From Ruminococcaceae bacterium UBA1417 (lineage in GTDB: Bacteria; Bacillota; Clostridia; Oscillospirales; Acutalibacteraceae), in NCBI GenBank assembly GCA_002305575.1, contig DBPP01000043.1:1-64000 (forward strand): a DNA stretch of 64,000 nt, read 5' to 3'. Both the position numbers and the translations under genes were made by a program. Positions 1 to 8,820 of the stretch are shown in pieces (within the stretch, counting starts at the first letter, position 1; every line of letters starts with the position of its first letter). The notes under the pieces are model-generated. The model was given only the letters and a program-made list of their open reading frames with translations. It searched no databases and was not told the origin of the DNA.

Positions 1-22
1 CTACCAATTGAGCTATTCCGGC
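1..22 (-). tRNA. Partial tRNA (5' part only, identity unknown)
   Basis: Read on the minus strand, this is the 5' acceptor strand and D-arm start of a tRNA (GCCGGAA, then TAGCTCAATTGGTAG). The 5' end is at position 22 and the gene runs off the window. The anticodon lies outside, so the amino acid cannot be assigned. It follows the tRNA-Val by about 4 nt, so the two are probably co-transcribed. Confidence 0.8.
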
Positions 23-26
23 ATAA

Positions 27-103
27 TGGTGGGCGATATAGGACTCGAACCTATGACCCCCTGCTTGTAAGGCAGGTGCTCTAACCAGCTGAGCTATGCC
101 CCC
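27..103 (-). tRNA. tRNA-Val (TAC), with a poorly paired acceptor stem
   Basis: The minus strand folds into a tRNA with the D-arm motif TAGCTCAGCTGGTTAGAG, anticodon stem-loop CCTGC-CTTACAA-GCAGG (anticodon TAC, valine) and T-arm ATAGG-TTCGAGT-CCTAT. The 3' end carries an encoded ACCA at 27-30. The acceptor stem is odd: the 5' strand GGGGGCA faces the 3' strand ATCGCCC, giving three mismatches at pairs 4-69, 6-67 and 7-66. The 5' strand looks like that of an Ala tRNA, while the 3' strand would fit a 5' GGGCGAT. Confidence 0.85.
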
Positions 104-205
104 ACAACAGTATCGCTTTTGTGTGTTCATCTCTCAGCGACGTGTTATATAATACTACGAACCCACGCAAAAGTCAATACCTTTTTTCCAAGTTTTTTGA
201 AAAAA

Positions 206-1111
206 TTATTCTGCCGCACCAGCGCGTTTAGCGCGTACTTTCTGGGCCAACGTATGCAGCTCCTCTGTCGAAAAATAGTATTTCCGGCAGCAATATGGGC
301 AAACGGTTTCCACCTGTCCATCTTTGGTGGGCAGTGTTTCGAGCTCATCGGGCTCCAGCGTTGCAAGCGCGGCATAATACTTTTCCCGACTGCATGTGCA
401 GGCATAGTGCACCGGTATCTCTTCGAGCTTTTCTACGGTAAAGCCCTCAAGCGCTTTTTCGCACATTTCCTCCACCGTCATCCCCTTGGCCAACATCGTC
501 GTTACCGGTTCTAGCCTGCGCACATTGGCCTCCAGCTTCTCAATATCCTCCGCAAGCGCGCCGGGCAGCACCTGCAGCAACAATCCACCAGCCAACAAAA
601 CCTTCTTCGTTTGGGTGTCTACAAGCACGCCAAGCGCACAAACCGTCGGGATCTGCTCGCTTACCGCATAATAATTGGTGATATCCTCGGCAATTTCTCC
701 GCTGACAAGCGCAACCTGCCCCATGTAAGGCTCTCCCGTACCATAATTGCGAATGACGCCTAATCGCCCGTCCTGCCCGACCGCTGTGCCGACATCCAGT
801 TTGCCGTTCGGTTTTCTGGGTACATCCACCTGCGGATGATCCACGCAGCCACGCACATTGCCGCGGCTGTCGGAAATGGCCGTCAGTGTGCCAAGCGGAC
901 CGCCGCCATTGACCCGCAACGTCAGCGAAGCGTGCTCCTGCTTCAACATTGCACCCATAACCGAAGCGCCGGTCAGCAGCCGACCGAGCGCCGCCGCAGC
1001 CGTGGCACTCAAGTCGTGCAGACTCTGCGCCGTATACACAGTGTCGCTTGAATCAATGGCAGACGCCATCAGCGCGCCGTCTGAAGTAATGCAGCGAATG
1101 ATTCTATCCAA
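206..1111 (-). CDS. hslO: Hsp33 redox-regulated chaperone
   Basis: A cytosolic holdase chaperone activated by oxidation of a zinc site. The 301-residue protein has the Hsp33 fold throughout (for example the region around HPQVDVPRKPNGKLDVG). It ends with the zinc motif C-x-C (about residues 238 and 240) and C-x2-C (about 271 and 274), the spacing known for this family. I chose a TTG start at 1111 because AAAGGA sits about 9 nt upstream. An upstream in-frame GTG at 1129 has no ribosome site and would add six residues. It lies downstream of yerC and the methyltransferase on the same strand. Confidence 0.95.
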   Translation of the reverse strand: MDRIIRCITSDGALMASAIDSSDTVYTAQSLHDLSATAAAALGRLLTGASVMGAMLKQEHASLTLRVNGGGPLGTLTAISDSRGNVRGCVDHPQVDVPRKPNGKLDVGTAVGQDGRLGVIRNYGTGEPYMGQVALVSGEIAEDITNYYAVSEQIPTVCALGVLVDTQTKKVLLAGGLLLQVLPGALAEDIEKLEANVRRLEPVTTMLAKGMTVEEMCEKALEGFTVEKLEEIPVHYACTCSREKYYAALATLEPDELETLPTKDGQVETVCPYCCRKYYFSTEELHTLAQKVRAKRAGAAE

Positions 1112-1144
1112 AAGTAAACATCCTTTCACGGCGGCTACGCGGTC

Positions 1145-1915
1145 TCAGGCCTCGTATACGCCGTTTAATGAATTGGTAATATGCGCAGCCATAATCAGCC
1201 GCTGTTCGTCCGGCGCAGGCGCCGCAAAGGACAAGTCGCCGAAAATTTCCACGCGGTCAAATCCCGCTTCCCGCAACATCCGGGTAAGCTCCTGCGCGCT
1301 GTACGCATGTTCCGTAAAACGCTCGCTACTGCGCGCATAAAGCTTTTCCTGCCGTTCAAAAAAATCGAGGTCAATCGCCACACTGCCATCCTGCGGGTTA
1401 TATGTGTTCTGCCAGACGCAGTAGATCTCCGGCAAATCGTAGACAAACGTGTGATTTGCAAGCACATGTTCGTGCTTATACGGCGTATTTACATCAAAAA
1501 TGAACCAACCGTCGTCATTCAGGAAAAATGCGACGCGCCGGAAGGTTTCAAGTACCTGATCCGGCCCGGAAAGATGGTTGATGCTGTCCAGCGAACAGAA
1601 AACGGTATCCACCGTGCCATACAGATCGAGCCTCTGCATTTTCTGGCAGAGGAAGAGCACGTCCGCCTCGAGGTCGTAAGCCTTATCCTTTGCCTCCGCC
1701 AGCATCGCGGCAGACCCATCAACGCCATATACGTCAAAGCCCAATTTGTACAACGCCAGCGTCAGACTGCCGGTTCCGCAGGCAAGATCGAGTGTCAACC
1801 CAGCTGAATGGCCGAGCCGCTCCAGCAACGCCTGCAGATAGGCTGCACGCGCTGCATAATCCACGTTCGCCGTCAGCGCGTCGTAATAACGCGCGAACAC
1901 ATCATAGCCTGCCAT
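1145..1915 (-). CDS. Class I SAM-dependent methyltransferase
   Basis: A 256-residue protein of the small-molecule or protein methyltransferase type. Motif I is LDLACGTGSLTLAL near residue 42, with an acidic residue at the end of the next strand (VYGVDGS). The N-terminus, YDVFARYYDALTANVDY, is typical of Firmicute methyltransferases of unassigned substrate. Its ATG overlaps the stop of yerC by one base (TAATG), which implies translational coupling. The substrate cannot be told from sequence. Confidence 0.85.
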   Translation of the reverse strand: MAGYDVFARYYDALTANVDYAARAAYLQALLERLGHSAGLTLDLACGTGSLTLALYKLGFDVYGVDGSAAMLAEAKDKAYDLEADVLFLCQKMQRLDLYGTVDTVFCSLDSINHLSGPDQVLETFRRVAFFLNDDGWFIFDVNTPYKHEHVLANHTFVYDLPEIYCVWQNTYNPQDGSVAIDLDFFERQEKLYARSSERFTEHAYSAQELTRMLREAGFDRVEIFGDLSFAAPAPDEQRLIMAAHITNSLNGVYEA

Positions 1916-2223
1916 TACTCCGCGTCATCCTCATTCTTTTTCCAAAGCCGGTCAAATACCAGCGTGTACCCGTCGCTTCCGTAATTCAGCGAACGGTTCA
2001 CGCGGCTGATGGTCGCCGTAGAAGCGCCGGTTTCCGCCACAATTTCGCTGTACACCTGCCGGGCACTCAGCATTTTGGCCACAGCAATCCGCTGCGACAT
2101 CGCTTTCAGTTCCGGCACCGTGCAGAGGTCTTCAAAAAAGCGGTAGCACTCTTCCCTGGTTTCGAGAGCCAGAATCGCATCAAACAGAAAATCAACGTTT
2201 TTATCATGGAGCTTCGTGTTCAT
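1915..2223 (-). CDS. yerC: YerC/YecD family TrpR-related DNA-binding protein
   Basis: A 102-residue cytosolic protein of the TrpR-like superfamily. A helix-turn-helix lies around residues 60-85 (ETGASTATISRVNRSLNYG). The residue pattern in this helix matches the YerC/YecD group found across Firmicutes, whose target is not established. It is the first gene of a unit that continues into the methyltransferase and probably hslO. A promoter with an extended -10 lies about 45 bases upstream. Confidence 0.88.
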   Translation of the reverse strand: MNTKLHDKNVDFLFDAILALETREECYRFFEDLCTVPELKAMSQRIAVAKMLSARQVYSEIVAETGASTATISRVNRSLNYGSDGYTLVFDRLWKKNEDDAE

Positions 2224-2265
2224 AACAAAACCTCTTTCTTGTGTAATACGAAATATCGCTTTTTT

Positions 2266-2294
2266 ATTTTACCATTCAAAAGCAAAAAAGTAAA
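2266..2294 (-). promoter_or_regulatory. Promoter for yerC operon
   Basis: Minus strand: -35 TTTACT (2289-2294), 17-nt spacer, -10 TAAAAT (2266-2271) preceded by TGG, an extended -10. The rest of the yerC-lysA gap is A/T-rich with no further gene. Confidence 0.6.
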
Positions 2295-2339
2295 GGCGAA
2301 AAAACACAAACACAGTAAATATTCTTTCCCAGTCATCCG

Positions 2340-3638
2340 TTACACATCGTTGCGCACCAGATCCGCATACGTCTCCGGACGAATCACAACGCGCGCCTCG
2401 CCATTACGCACCATGACGCAGGCCGGTTTGAGGTTCCGGTTGTAATTGGAGGCCATGGAATAGTTGTATGCACCGGTGGAAAGCACCGCCAGAAGATCGC
2501 CGTTTTCCGGCGTTTGAATCATGGTATTTTCCTGAATCAGATCCCCGCTTTCGCAGCATTTTCCAGCAATGGTGGCCTTGAAATTCGCCGGCTGATCCGC
2601 CTTGTTCGCAAGCAGGCAGGTATAGTCAGACTGGTACAGCGCATAGCGTGGATTGTCAAACATACCGCCGTCAATGGCTACATAGGTACGCACATCCGGA
2701 ATGGTCTTGATGTCCCCGATGGTGTACAGCGTAATACCGGCCTCGCCGACAATCGAGCGACCCGGTTCCATATAGATTCGGGGGATCTCCAGACCATACC
2801 GGTCGCAAGCCGCGTGGATCGCCGCAGAAACATCGCGCATATAGTCCTCATACGGCACCGCAGCGTCCGCTTCCTTGTACTTGATGCCGAAACCGCCGCC
2901 GAGATTCAAATGGGTCAGTTTCTTGCCGAGTTCCCGATAAATGCGGTTATAAAATTCGAGCATCACCTCCGCGGCAAGGACAAACGGCGATTTATCAAAA
3001 ATCTGAGAGCCGATGTGGCAATGCAGGCCGATCAACTCCACGTGCTCCGCAGCGACCGCCTCCCGTACCGCTTCAAAGGCCTCCCCGGTCTCCAGCGCAA
3101 ACCCAAATTTGGAATCGATCTGTCCGGTCCGGATAAACTCGTGCGTATGCGCGTCTATACCGGGCTTAATGCGCATGGAAATCCGCGTGACGACATTGCG
3201 CTCGGCCGAAAGACGCTCCACACGCGTGAGTTCCGAGCGGTTATCCACTACGATATCCCCCACACCGCTCTCAATGGCATAGCGGAGCTCCTCCTCCGAT
3301 TTGTTATTGCCCTGGAAATGAATGTGCTTTGCATCTACCCCAGCGGAAAGCGCTGTGAAAAGCTCACCGCCGGAAACGACCTCAACGTCCAGGCCTTCGC
3401 TCGTCACGATACGGCAAATCTCCTTGCAGCTAAACGCCTTACTCGCATAAATAGGCGCGCCGTTTCCACCGTAGTAGCGGTCGATCGAAGCCTTATAGCG
3501 GCGGCAGGTATCGCGGATCTTGTCTTCGCTCATCACATAGAGCGGCGTGCCAAACTGCGCGGCAAGCTCCACCGTGTCGCAGCCGCTGATCGTGAGGTGC
3601 CCCTGTGCATTGACACCCAAGCAATCCGATACAAACAT
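2340..3638 (-). CDS. lysA: Diaminopimelate decarboxylase
   Basis: Converts meso-diaminopimelate to lysine, the last step of lysine synthesis, using pyridoxal phosphate. It belongs to the fold III (alanine racemase-like) decarboxylases. The PLP lysine is in YASKAF at about residue 67. The HCHIGSQ and LGGGFGI motifs and the C-terminal GAYNYSMASNYN motif are all present. I chose ATG at 3638 because AAGGGA lies about 9 nt upstream; ATG at 3647 is nearly on top of that site. Length is 432 residues, normal for the family. Confidence 0.95.
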   Translation of the reverse strand: MFVSDCLGVNAQGHLTISGCDTVELAAQFGTPLYVMSEDKIRDTCRRYKASIDRYYGGNGAPIYASKAFSCKEICRIVTSEGLDVEVVSGGELFTALSAGVDAKHIHFQGNNKSEEELRYAIESGVGDIVVDNRSELTRVERLSAERNVVTRISMRIKPGIDAHTHEFIRTGQIDSKFGFALETGEAFEAVREAVAAEHVELIGLHCHIGSQIFDKSPFVLAAEVMLEFYNRIYRELGKKLTHLNLGGGFGIKYKEADAAVPYEDYMRDVSAAIHAACDRYGLEIPRIYMEPGRSIVGEAGITLYTIGDIKTIPDVRTYVAIDGGMFDNPRYALYQSDYTCLLANKADQPANFKATIAGKCCESGDLIQENTMIQTPENGDLLAVLSTGAYNYSMASNYNRNLKPACVMVRNGEARVVIRPETYADLVRNDV

Positions 3639-3668
3639 AATCTTCATTCCCTTCTGTATTTTCAAAAT

Positions 3669-4277
3669 TTACCCTTCAAAGCCGGACACTGTTTCCCCAC
3701 CGAGAACAGCCGTCTCCAGATGGCGCTTCAAAGCCTCCAAGCCATAGCCGGTCTGGGCGGAAAACGGAAGAAACGGGATTTCATGTTCCGCAAATAGATC
3801 TGTAAAGTAGTTTACCTGCGCATGAAACTGCGTCTTATTCAGCTTATCGCATTTGGTGCAAACCGCCAGAAACGGGAGCTCCCGCTCAAGCAAAAAGTTA
3901 ATCATATCGAAATCGTCCCCGGTGGGCGCGTGGCGCATATCCAGAATCTGGACCACCAACGCAATCTGTCGGTCTCCATCAAAGTAACCCTGCATGAGCT
4001 TCGCCCAGCGCTGCTTCTCCGACTGCGAAACCTTGGCGTAGCCGTAACCCGGCAAATCCACCAGTCTGCAGTCCGGCAACCGGAAAAAGTTGATGGTCGC
4101 CGTCTTGCCCGGCGTTGCACTGACGCGCGCCAAAGCTTTACGGTTGACAAGCTTATTGATCAAGGACGATTTTCCCACGTTTGATTTGCCGGAAAACACG
4201 ATCTCCGGCAAAGTCGAAGGCTTAAGCTGGTCAGCGCGCCCGGCCGCTGCCTCGAATTCTACTGCCTGAAAATTCAT
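3669..4277 (-). CDS. engB: Ribosome biogenesis GTP-binding protein YsxC/EngB
   Basis: A 202-residue TRAFAC-class GTPase needed for 50S subunit assembly. It shows G1 GKSNVGKS (residues 30-37), G3 DLPGYGY (74-80), G4 TKCD (141-144) and G5 SAQ. The gene starts 10 bases after the lon stop, the same lon-ysxC order as in Bacillus, so it is probably co-transcribed with lon. Confidence 0.96.
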   Translation of the reverse strand: MNFQAVEFEAAAGRADQLKPSTLPEIVFSGKSNVGKSSLINKLVNRKALARVSATPGKTATINFFRLPDCRLVDLPGYGYAKVSQSEKQRWAKLMQGYFDGDRQIALVVQILDMRHAPTGDDFDMINFLLERELPFLAVCTKCDKLNKTQFHAQVNYFTDLFAEHEIPFLPFSAQTGYGLEALKRHLETAVLGGETVSGFEG

Positions 4278-4286
4278 AGAGCCACC

Positions 4287-6710
4287 TCACTGCCGAAGCA
4301 CGGGCATCACACGCTGCTGTTGCGCGACCGGGGCCCGAAGCTCCGGTTCGGACCCGCGCATGTTCCCGGACAAAGACGGAATGGCGCGTTGCAGAACTTC
4401 GTCGATCCGACTGACCGGAACAAATTCGACATGATCTTTCACAACCGAATCGACCTCTGCGAGATCGGGCACATTGGCCTTCGGGATCAAAACCGTCTTG
4501 ATGCCGCTGCGGTAGGCAGCCATAGATTTCTCACGCAGGCCGCCGATCGGCAGAACACGTCCCTGTAAAGTGATTTCGCCTGTCATTGCAACATTGTGAA
4601 GTACAGGTGCTTTACAAAGCGCCGACGCGATGGCCGTAGCCATGGCGATACCAGCTGACGGTCCGTCCTTCGGCACAGCGCCCTCTGGCGCGTGAATATG
4701 GATGTCCTTCTTGCTATAAAAATCAGTGTCTATGCCCAGCTTTTCGGCACGGGTCCGCACACAGGTCAACGCAGCGCCAGCCGATTCTTTCATGACATCG
4801 CCGAGTGAACCTGTCAGTTGGATTTTTCCCGTTCCATCCATCACAGCAACCTCAATCGGCAGCAGCTCGCCACCGACGCTTGTCCAGGCGAGTCCGTTCA
4901 CCAGACCAATTTCATCGTGCTGATCGAGGTTTTCTTTTGTAAATTTCTTCGGGCCAAGCAGTTCCTCCAGATTGGCCGGCTTGACAGAGAAGCTGTTGAA
5001 CGTCTCCTCCGACACAATGCGCCGCGCAATTTTACGGCAGATGCGTGCGATGGTACGCTCCAGCGTGCGCACACCGGCTTCGCGGGTGTAGCCATCGATG
5101 ATAGCATGCAGCGCGCTCGGTGTAAAACGCAGCTGGGAAGCTTTGATCCCGTGCTTTTTGAGCTGCTTGGGCACCAGATACTTTGATGCTATATGGAACT
5201 TCTCGTCATGGGTATAGCTGCCGAGCGTAATCACATCCATACGATCGTACAGCGGTCCGGGAATCATGGAAGCATCGTTTGCCGTCGTGATGAACAACAC
5301 ACGGCTCAGGTCAAACGGCAAATCAATGTAGTGGTCCTGAAATGTACTGTTCTGCTCCGGGTCCAGCACCTCGAGCAGAGAGGCAGATGGGTCGCCCTTG
5401 AAGCTCTGCCCGAGTTTATCAATTTCATCGAGCAAAATTAACGGGTTGTTCGTGCCGGCCTGCCGGATGGCTGCGATGATGCGGCCCGGCATGGAACCAA
5501 CGTAGGTTTTGCGATGACCCATGATATCCGCTTCATCGCGCACGCCGCCCAATGAAATACGGACGTATTTACGCCCCGTCGCTTCGGCAATTGACCGGGC
5601 AATGGACGTCTTGCCGACACCCGGCGGACCGACAAGGCAGATAATCTGGGCCGATACCTGCTCCGAAAGCTTGCGTACAGCCAACGTTTCGAGAAAACGT
5701 TCCTTGACCTTTTCCATGCCGTAATGGTCGCGGTTCAGAATTTTTTCCGCGCGCGCGAGGTCGAGCCGTTCCGGCGACGATGTGTTCCATGGCAGATCCA
5801 GACAGGTCTCGAGATACGTGCGCACGACGGCGCCCTCATGCGAGCCATACGGCATCTTGGAAAAGCGGTCGCATTCCTTGAGCAGCTTCTCTTTGGCTGC
5901 TTCCGGCATTTCGAGCGCCAGGATTTTTTCACGGAATGTATCCGCTTCCTCCTGCGGATTATCGTCCTCACCGAGCTCCTTTGCAATCGCGCGCATCTGC
6001 TCACGCAGCATGTAGTTGCGCTGGTTTTCATCCATCTGCTCCTGCGCCTGCTCCGAAATATGGCGCTCCAATGTCATGATCTGGATTTCAGTCGTCAGGA
6101 TGCGGACCAACTGTTGCAGGCGACGCATGGGGTGCAGCTCATCCAGAATGCGCTGCTTCTTCTCAAACTCAATGGCTGTGTTGGCCGCGATAAAATCCGC
6201 CAGCTTTCCACTGTCCTTTTGCTGGATCACGCCAAGCACGATATCGGACGGTACATTGCGAAACCAGCCGATATACTCTTCAAATTTCTCCTTGGCGACG
6301 CGCATCAGCGCTTCCATATTCTCACGGCCGCTATGGGTGCTGCGGAACCGTTTTTCTGAAACCGGCTGAATTTCTCCAATGAGATACGGTTCCTCCTGCA
6401 TCACCCGGTTGATTTCCGCGCGCGATACGCCCTCCACATGCAACCGGATCCCCTCGTCACTTGTGTGCACAATCTGCTTAATACGCGCGATCACACCCAT
6501 TTTATAGAGGTTATCCTCGCCGGGCTCTGTTTCGGAAAGATCGGTCTGTGCCACAATAAAGATTTCCCGGTCGGCTTCCAGCGCCGCCTTCACGGCACGG
6601 ACGGATTTTTTGCGTCCAATATCAAATTGCAGGATCATGCCGGGAAACACAACGATACCGCGCACGGCCAAAACCGGCATAACTCTGGGGTCGGGAACTA
6701 CATACAACAT
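4287..6710 (-). CDS. lon: ATP-dependent Lon protease
   Basis: A cytosolic AAA+ serine protease of 807 residues, a standard LonA length. It has an N-terminal LON substrate domain, Walker A GPPGVGKT (about residues 361-368), Walker B LILLDEID, and a C-terminal protease domain with catalytic Ser in PKDGPSAG (about 685) and Lys in GLREK (about 728). I chose ATG at 6710, since GAGG sits 10 nt upstream; an in-frame TTG at 6719 lies too close to it. It stands between clpX and engB. A hairpin upstream separates it partly from clpX. Confidence 0.96.
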   Translation of the reverse strand: MLYVVPDPRVMPVLAVRGIVVFPGMILQFDIGRKKSVRAVKAALEADREIFIVAQTDLSETEPGEDNLYKMGVIARIKQIVHTSDEGIRLHVEGVSRAEINRVMQEEPYLIGEIQPVSEKRFRSTHSGRENMEALMRVAKEKFEEYIGWFRNVPSDIVLGVIQQKDSGKLADFIAANTAIEFEKKQRILDELHPMRRLQQLVRILTTEIQIMTLERHISEQAQEQMDENQRNYMLREQMRAIAKELGEDDNPQEEADTFREKILALEMPEAAKEKLLKECDRFSKMPYGSHEGAVVRTYLETCLDLPWNTSSPERLDLARAEKILNRDHYGMEKVKERFLETLAVRKLSEQVSAQIICLVGPPGVGKTSIARSIAEATGRKYVRISLGGVRDEADIMGHRKTYVGSMPGRIIAAIRQAGTNNPLILLDEIDKLGQSFKGDPSASLLEVLDPEQNSTFQDHYIDLPFDLSRVLFITTANDASMIPGPLYDRMDVITLGSYTHDEKFHIASKYLVPKQLKKHGIKASQLRFTPSALHAIIDGYTREAGVRTLERTIARICRKIARRIVSEETFNSFSVKPANLEELLGPKKFTKENLDQHDEIGLVNGLAWTSVGGELLPIEVAVMDGTGKIQLTGSLGDVMKESAGAALTCVRTRAEKLGIDTDFYSKKDIHIHAPEGAVPKDGPSAGIAMATAIASALCKAPVLHNVAMTGEITLQGRVLPIGGLREKSMAAYRSGIKTVLIPKANVPDLAEVDSVVKDHVEFVPVSRIDEVLQRAIPSLSGNMRGSEPELRAPVAQQQRVMPVLRQ

Positions 6711-6744
6711 AAATATCAATCCTCAAGAAAACATAAAACAGACA

Positions 6745-6776
6745 AGGCTGCGCAGCTTGAACTCACCGCACAGCCT
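6745..6776 (-). terminator. Hairpin between clpX and lon
   Basis: A 9-bp stem AGGCTGTGC/GCGCAGCCT (one G-U pair) with an 11-14 nt loop, followed on the minus strand by a U-rich stretch. It may be a weak terminator or attenuator between clpX and lon. Confidence 0.5.
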
Positions 6777-6788
6777 GTATGATGATTC

Positions 6789-8111
6789 TTATGAAGCTGA
6801 ATCCTTGCGGGCGCGCCGTTTGGGCTGCGTCATTTTGATCTTGACCGGAATACGATCGGGGTTGCGCTCAATCTGGGGCGCAGCGTTGTGCAAAACCGTA
6901 TCCTTGGTGATGGTAACCTTCTCAATTGTATAGTCACCCGGCACCTCAAACATCAGCTTTGTCAGCGTATCCTCCATGATGGAACGCAGGCCGCGGGCAC
7001 CCGTTTTGCGCGCAATCGTCTTTTCAGCGATGGCGTCGAGCGCATCCGGCGTAAAGGCAAGCTCCACCTTATCGAGCTCGAAGAGCTTCTTGTACTGGCT
7101 GACCAAGCTGTTCTTCGGTTCCGTCAGAATGCGGATCAGAGCGTCCTTGTCGAGGTCGCTGAGCGCTGTAATCACAGGCAAACGGCCGACAAGCTCCGGA
7201 ATCAGGCCAAACTTCACCAGATCATGCGGCGTAACTTCCTTCATCCACTCCGTATTGTCCAACTCCGCTTTGCTTTTGACATTCGAATTGAAGCCCAGCG
7301 TCTGCCCCGCTGTACGCCGTTCAATGACGGACCGCAGACCGTCGAACGCACCGCCGCAGATAAAGAGGATATTCGAGGTGTTGATATTAATAACCTCCTG
7401 CTGCGGATGCTTTCTGCCACCCTTGGGCGGTACGCCAGCCGTTGTGCCCTCGAGGATCTTGAGCAACGCCTGCTGCACGCCCTCGCCACTGACATCGCGC
7501 GTAATCGAGGGATTTTCAGACTTACGCGAAATTTTATCGATCTCATCGACATAGATGATGCCGCGCTCTGCACGCTCAATGTCGTAATCGGCCGCTTGGA
7601 TCAAACGCAACAGAATATTCTCAACATCTTCGCCCACATAGCCGGCCTCTGTCAATGTAGTCGCATCCGCAATGGCGAACGGCACGTCGAGCAGCTTCGC
7701 AAGCGTCTGCGCCAGATACGTTTTGCCAACACCGGTCGGCCCCAGCAGCAGAACGTTGCTTTTCGCAATCTCCACGCCGCTGTCGTCGCTGTTAAAGAAA
7801 ATGCGTTTGTAGTGGTTATACACCGCCACGGAAAGCGTCATCTTCGCATCATCCTGCCCGATAACGTATTCGTCGAGCATTTTTTTGATTTCCTGCGGCT
7901 TGGGCAGGACCTTTTCTGTGTTGCCGCTCTTTTTCACAGGTACTCGACCGCGCTGCAGTGTATTTTCATCTTCAATGATATTCATGCAGAGCTCAACGCA
8001 CGTATCGCAGATATACACGCCGTTGCCGGCGATCAGCCGCTTCGCCTGCGACTGCGGTTTGCCACAGAAGGAGCAGCGCAGATCATTTTCGCTCCCGAAA
8101 TTGTTCGGCAT
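6789..8111 (-). CDS. clpX: ClpX ATPase subunit of Clp protease
   Basis: An AAA+ unfoldase of 440 residues that feeds substrates to ClpP. The N-terminal C4 zinc-binding domain uses Cys13, Cys16, Cys35 and Cys38. Walker A GPTGVGKT is at 124-131. The IGF-type ClpP-docking region and C-terminal small domain fit the family length. The gene begins 17 bases after clpP and shares its direction, so clpPX are one transcript. Confidence 0.96.
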   Translation of the reverse strand: MPNNFGSENDLRCSFCGKPQSQAKRLIAGNGVYICDTCVELCMNIIEDENTLQRGRVPVKKSGNTEKVLPKPQEIKKMLDEYVIGQDDAKMTLSVAVYNHYKRIFFNSDDSGVEIAKSNVLLLGPTGVGKTYLAQTLAKLLDVPFAIADATTLTEAGYVGEDVENILLRLIQAADYDIERAERGIIYVDEIDKISRKSENPSITRDVSGEGVQQALLKILEGTTAGVPPKGGRKHPQQEVININTSNILFICGGAFDGLRSVIERRTAGQTLGFNSNVKSKAELDNTEWMKEVTPHDLVKFGLIPELVGRLPVITALSDLDKDALIRILTEPKNSLVSQYKKLFELDKVELAFTPDALDAIAEKTIARKTGARGLRSIMEDTLTKLMFEVPGDYTIEKVTITKDTVLHNAAPQIERNPDRIPVKIKMTQPKRRARKDSAS

Positions 8112-8128
8112 GCACTCACGCCCTTTCG

Positions 8129-8716
8129 TTATTTCGTTTTCGTTTCAATTACCTTATCGATCAAGCCGTATTCCATCGCCTGCTGCGCCGTCATGAAATT
8201 GTCGCGCTCCGTATCACGCGCGATCGTCTCATAGCTCTGGCCGGTGCGCTCTGCAAGAATCTTATTGAGATTCTTCTTCATCTGCACAATATGTTCCGCA
8301 TGGATCTGGATGTCGGTCGCCTGACCCTGCGCACCGCCGGAAGGCTGATGAATCATGATCTCCGCGTTCGGCAGTGCAAAGCGCTTGCCCTTCGCGCCGG
8401 CCGCAAGCAGGAAAGCGCCCATAGAAGCCGCCATCCCCATGCAGATGGTGGAAACATCGCACTTGATGTACTGCATTGTGTCATAAATCGCCATGCCGGC
8501 CGTTACAACACCGCCGGGGCTGTTGATGTACAGGCTGATATCCTTATCCGGGTCCTGACCCTCCAGATAAAGAAGCTGGGCCACGACGAGGCTTGCCGTC
8601 GTGTTGTTCACTTCGTCATTGAGCATGATGATGCGATCATTGAGCAACCGGGAAAAAATATCGTAGGAACGTTCACCACGGCTCGTCTGCTCGATGACAT
8701 AAGGGACTAAACTCAT
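8129..8716 (-). CDS. clpP: ClpP proteolytic subunit
   Basis: A serine peptidase of 195 residues forming the tetradecameric Clp barrel. The catalytic Ser is in GMAASMGAF (about residue 98), His in MIHQPSGG (about 123) and Asp in the ARDTERD segment near 168-172. ATG at 8716 is preceded by AAAGGAGCC. An upstream extension in frame is not ribosome-site supported. The gene lies between tig and clpX, whereas Bacillus has clpP elsewhere. Confidence 0.96.
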   Translation of the reverse strand: MSLVPYVIEQTSRGERSYDIFSRLLNDRIIMLNDEVNNTTASLVVAQLLYLEGQDPDKDISLYINSPGGVVTAGMAIYDTMQYIKCDVSTICMGMAASMGAFLLAAGAKGKRFALPNAEIMIHQPSGGAQGQATDIQIHAEHIVQMKKNLNKILAERTGQSYETIARDTERDNFMTAQQAMEYGLIDKVIETKTK

Positions 8717-8752
8717 ACTGTTGGCTCCTTTCCAAAACGCGGGTTCTGCAGC

Positions 8753-8777
8753 GCCCGCTGTCGGCTGGACAGCGGGC
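8753..8777 (-). other. Perfect 10-bp hairpin between tig and clpP
   Basis: Arms GCCCGCTGTC and GACAGCGGGC with a 5-nt loop. No U-run follows on either strand, so it is better read as an mRNA processing or stability element, or an inefficient terminator, than a classical terminator. Confidence 0.5.
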
Positions 8778-8820
8778 GGCCTGCGAATCACCTTTATATA
8801 CTTACCTGGAAACTTCTAAA

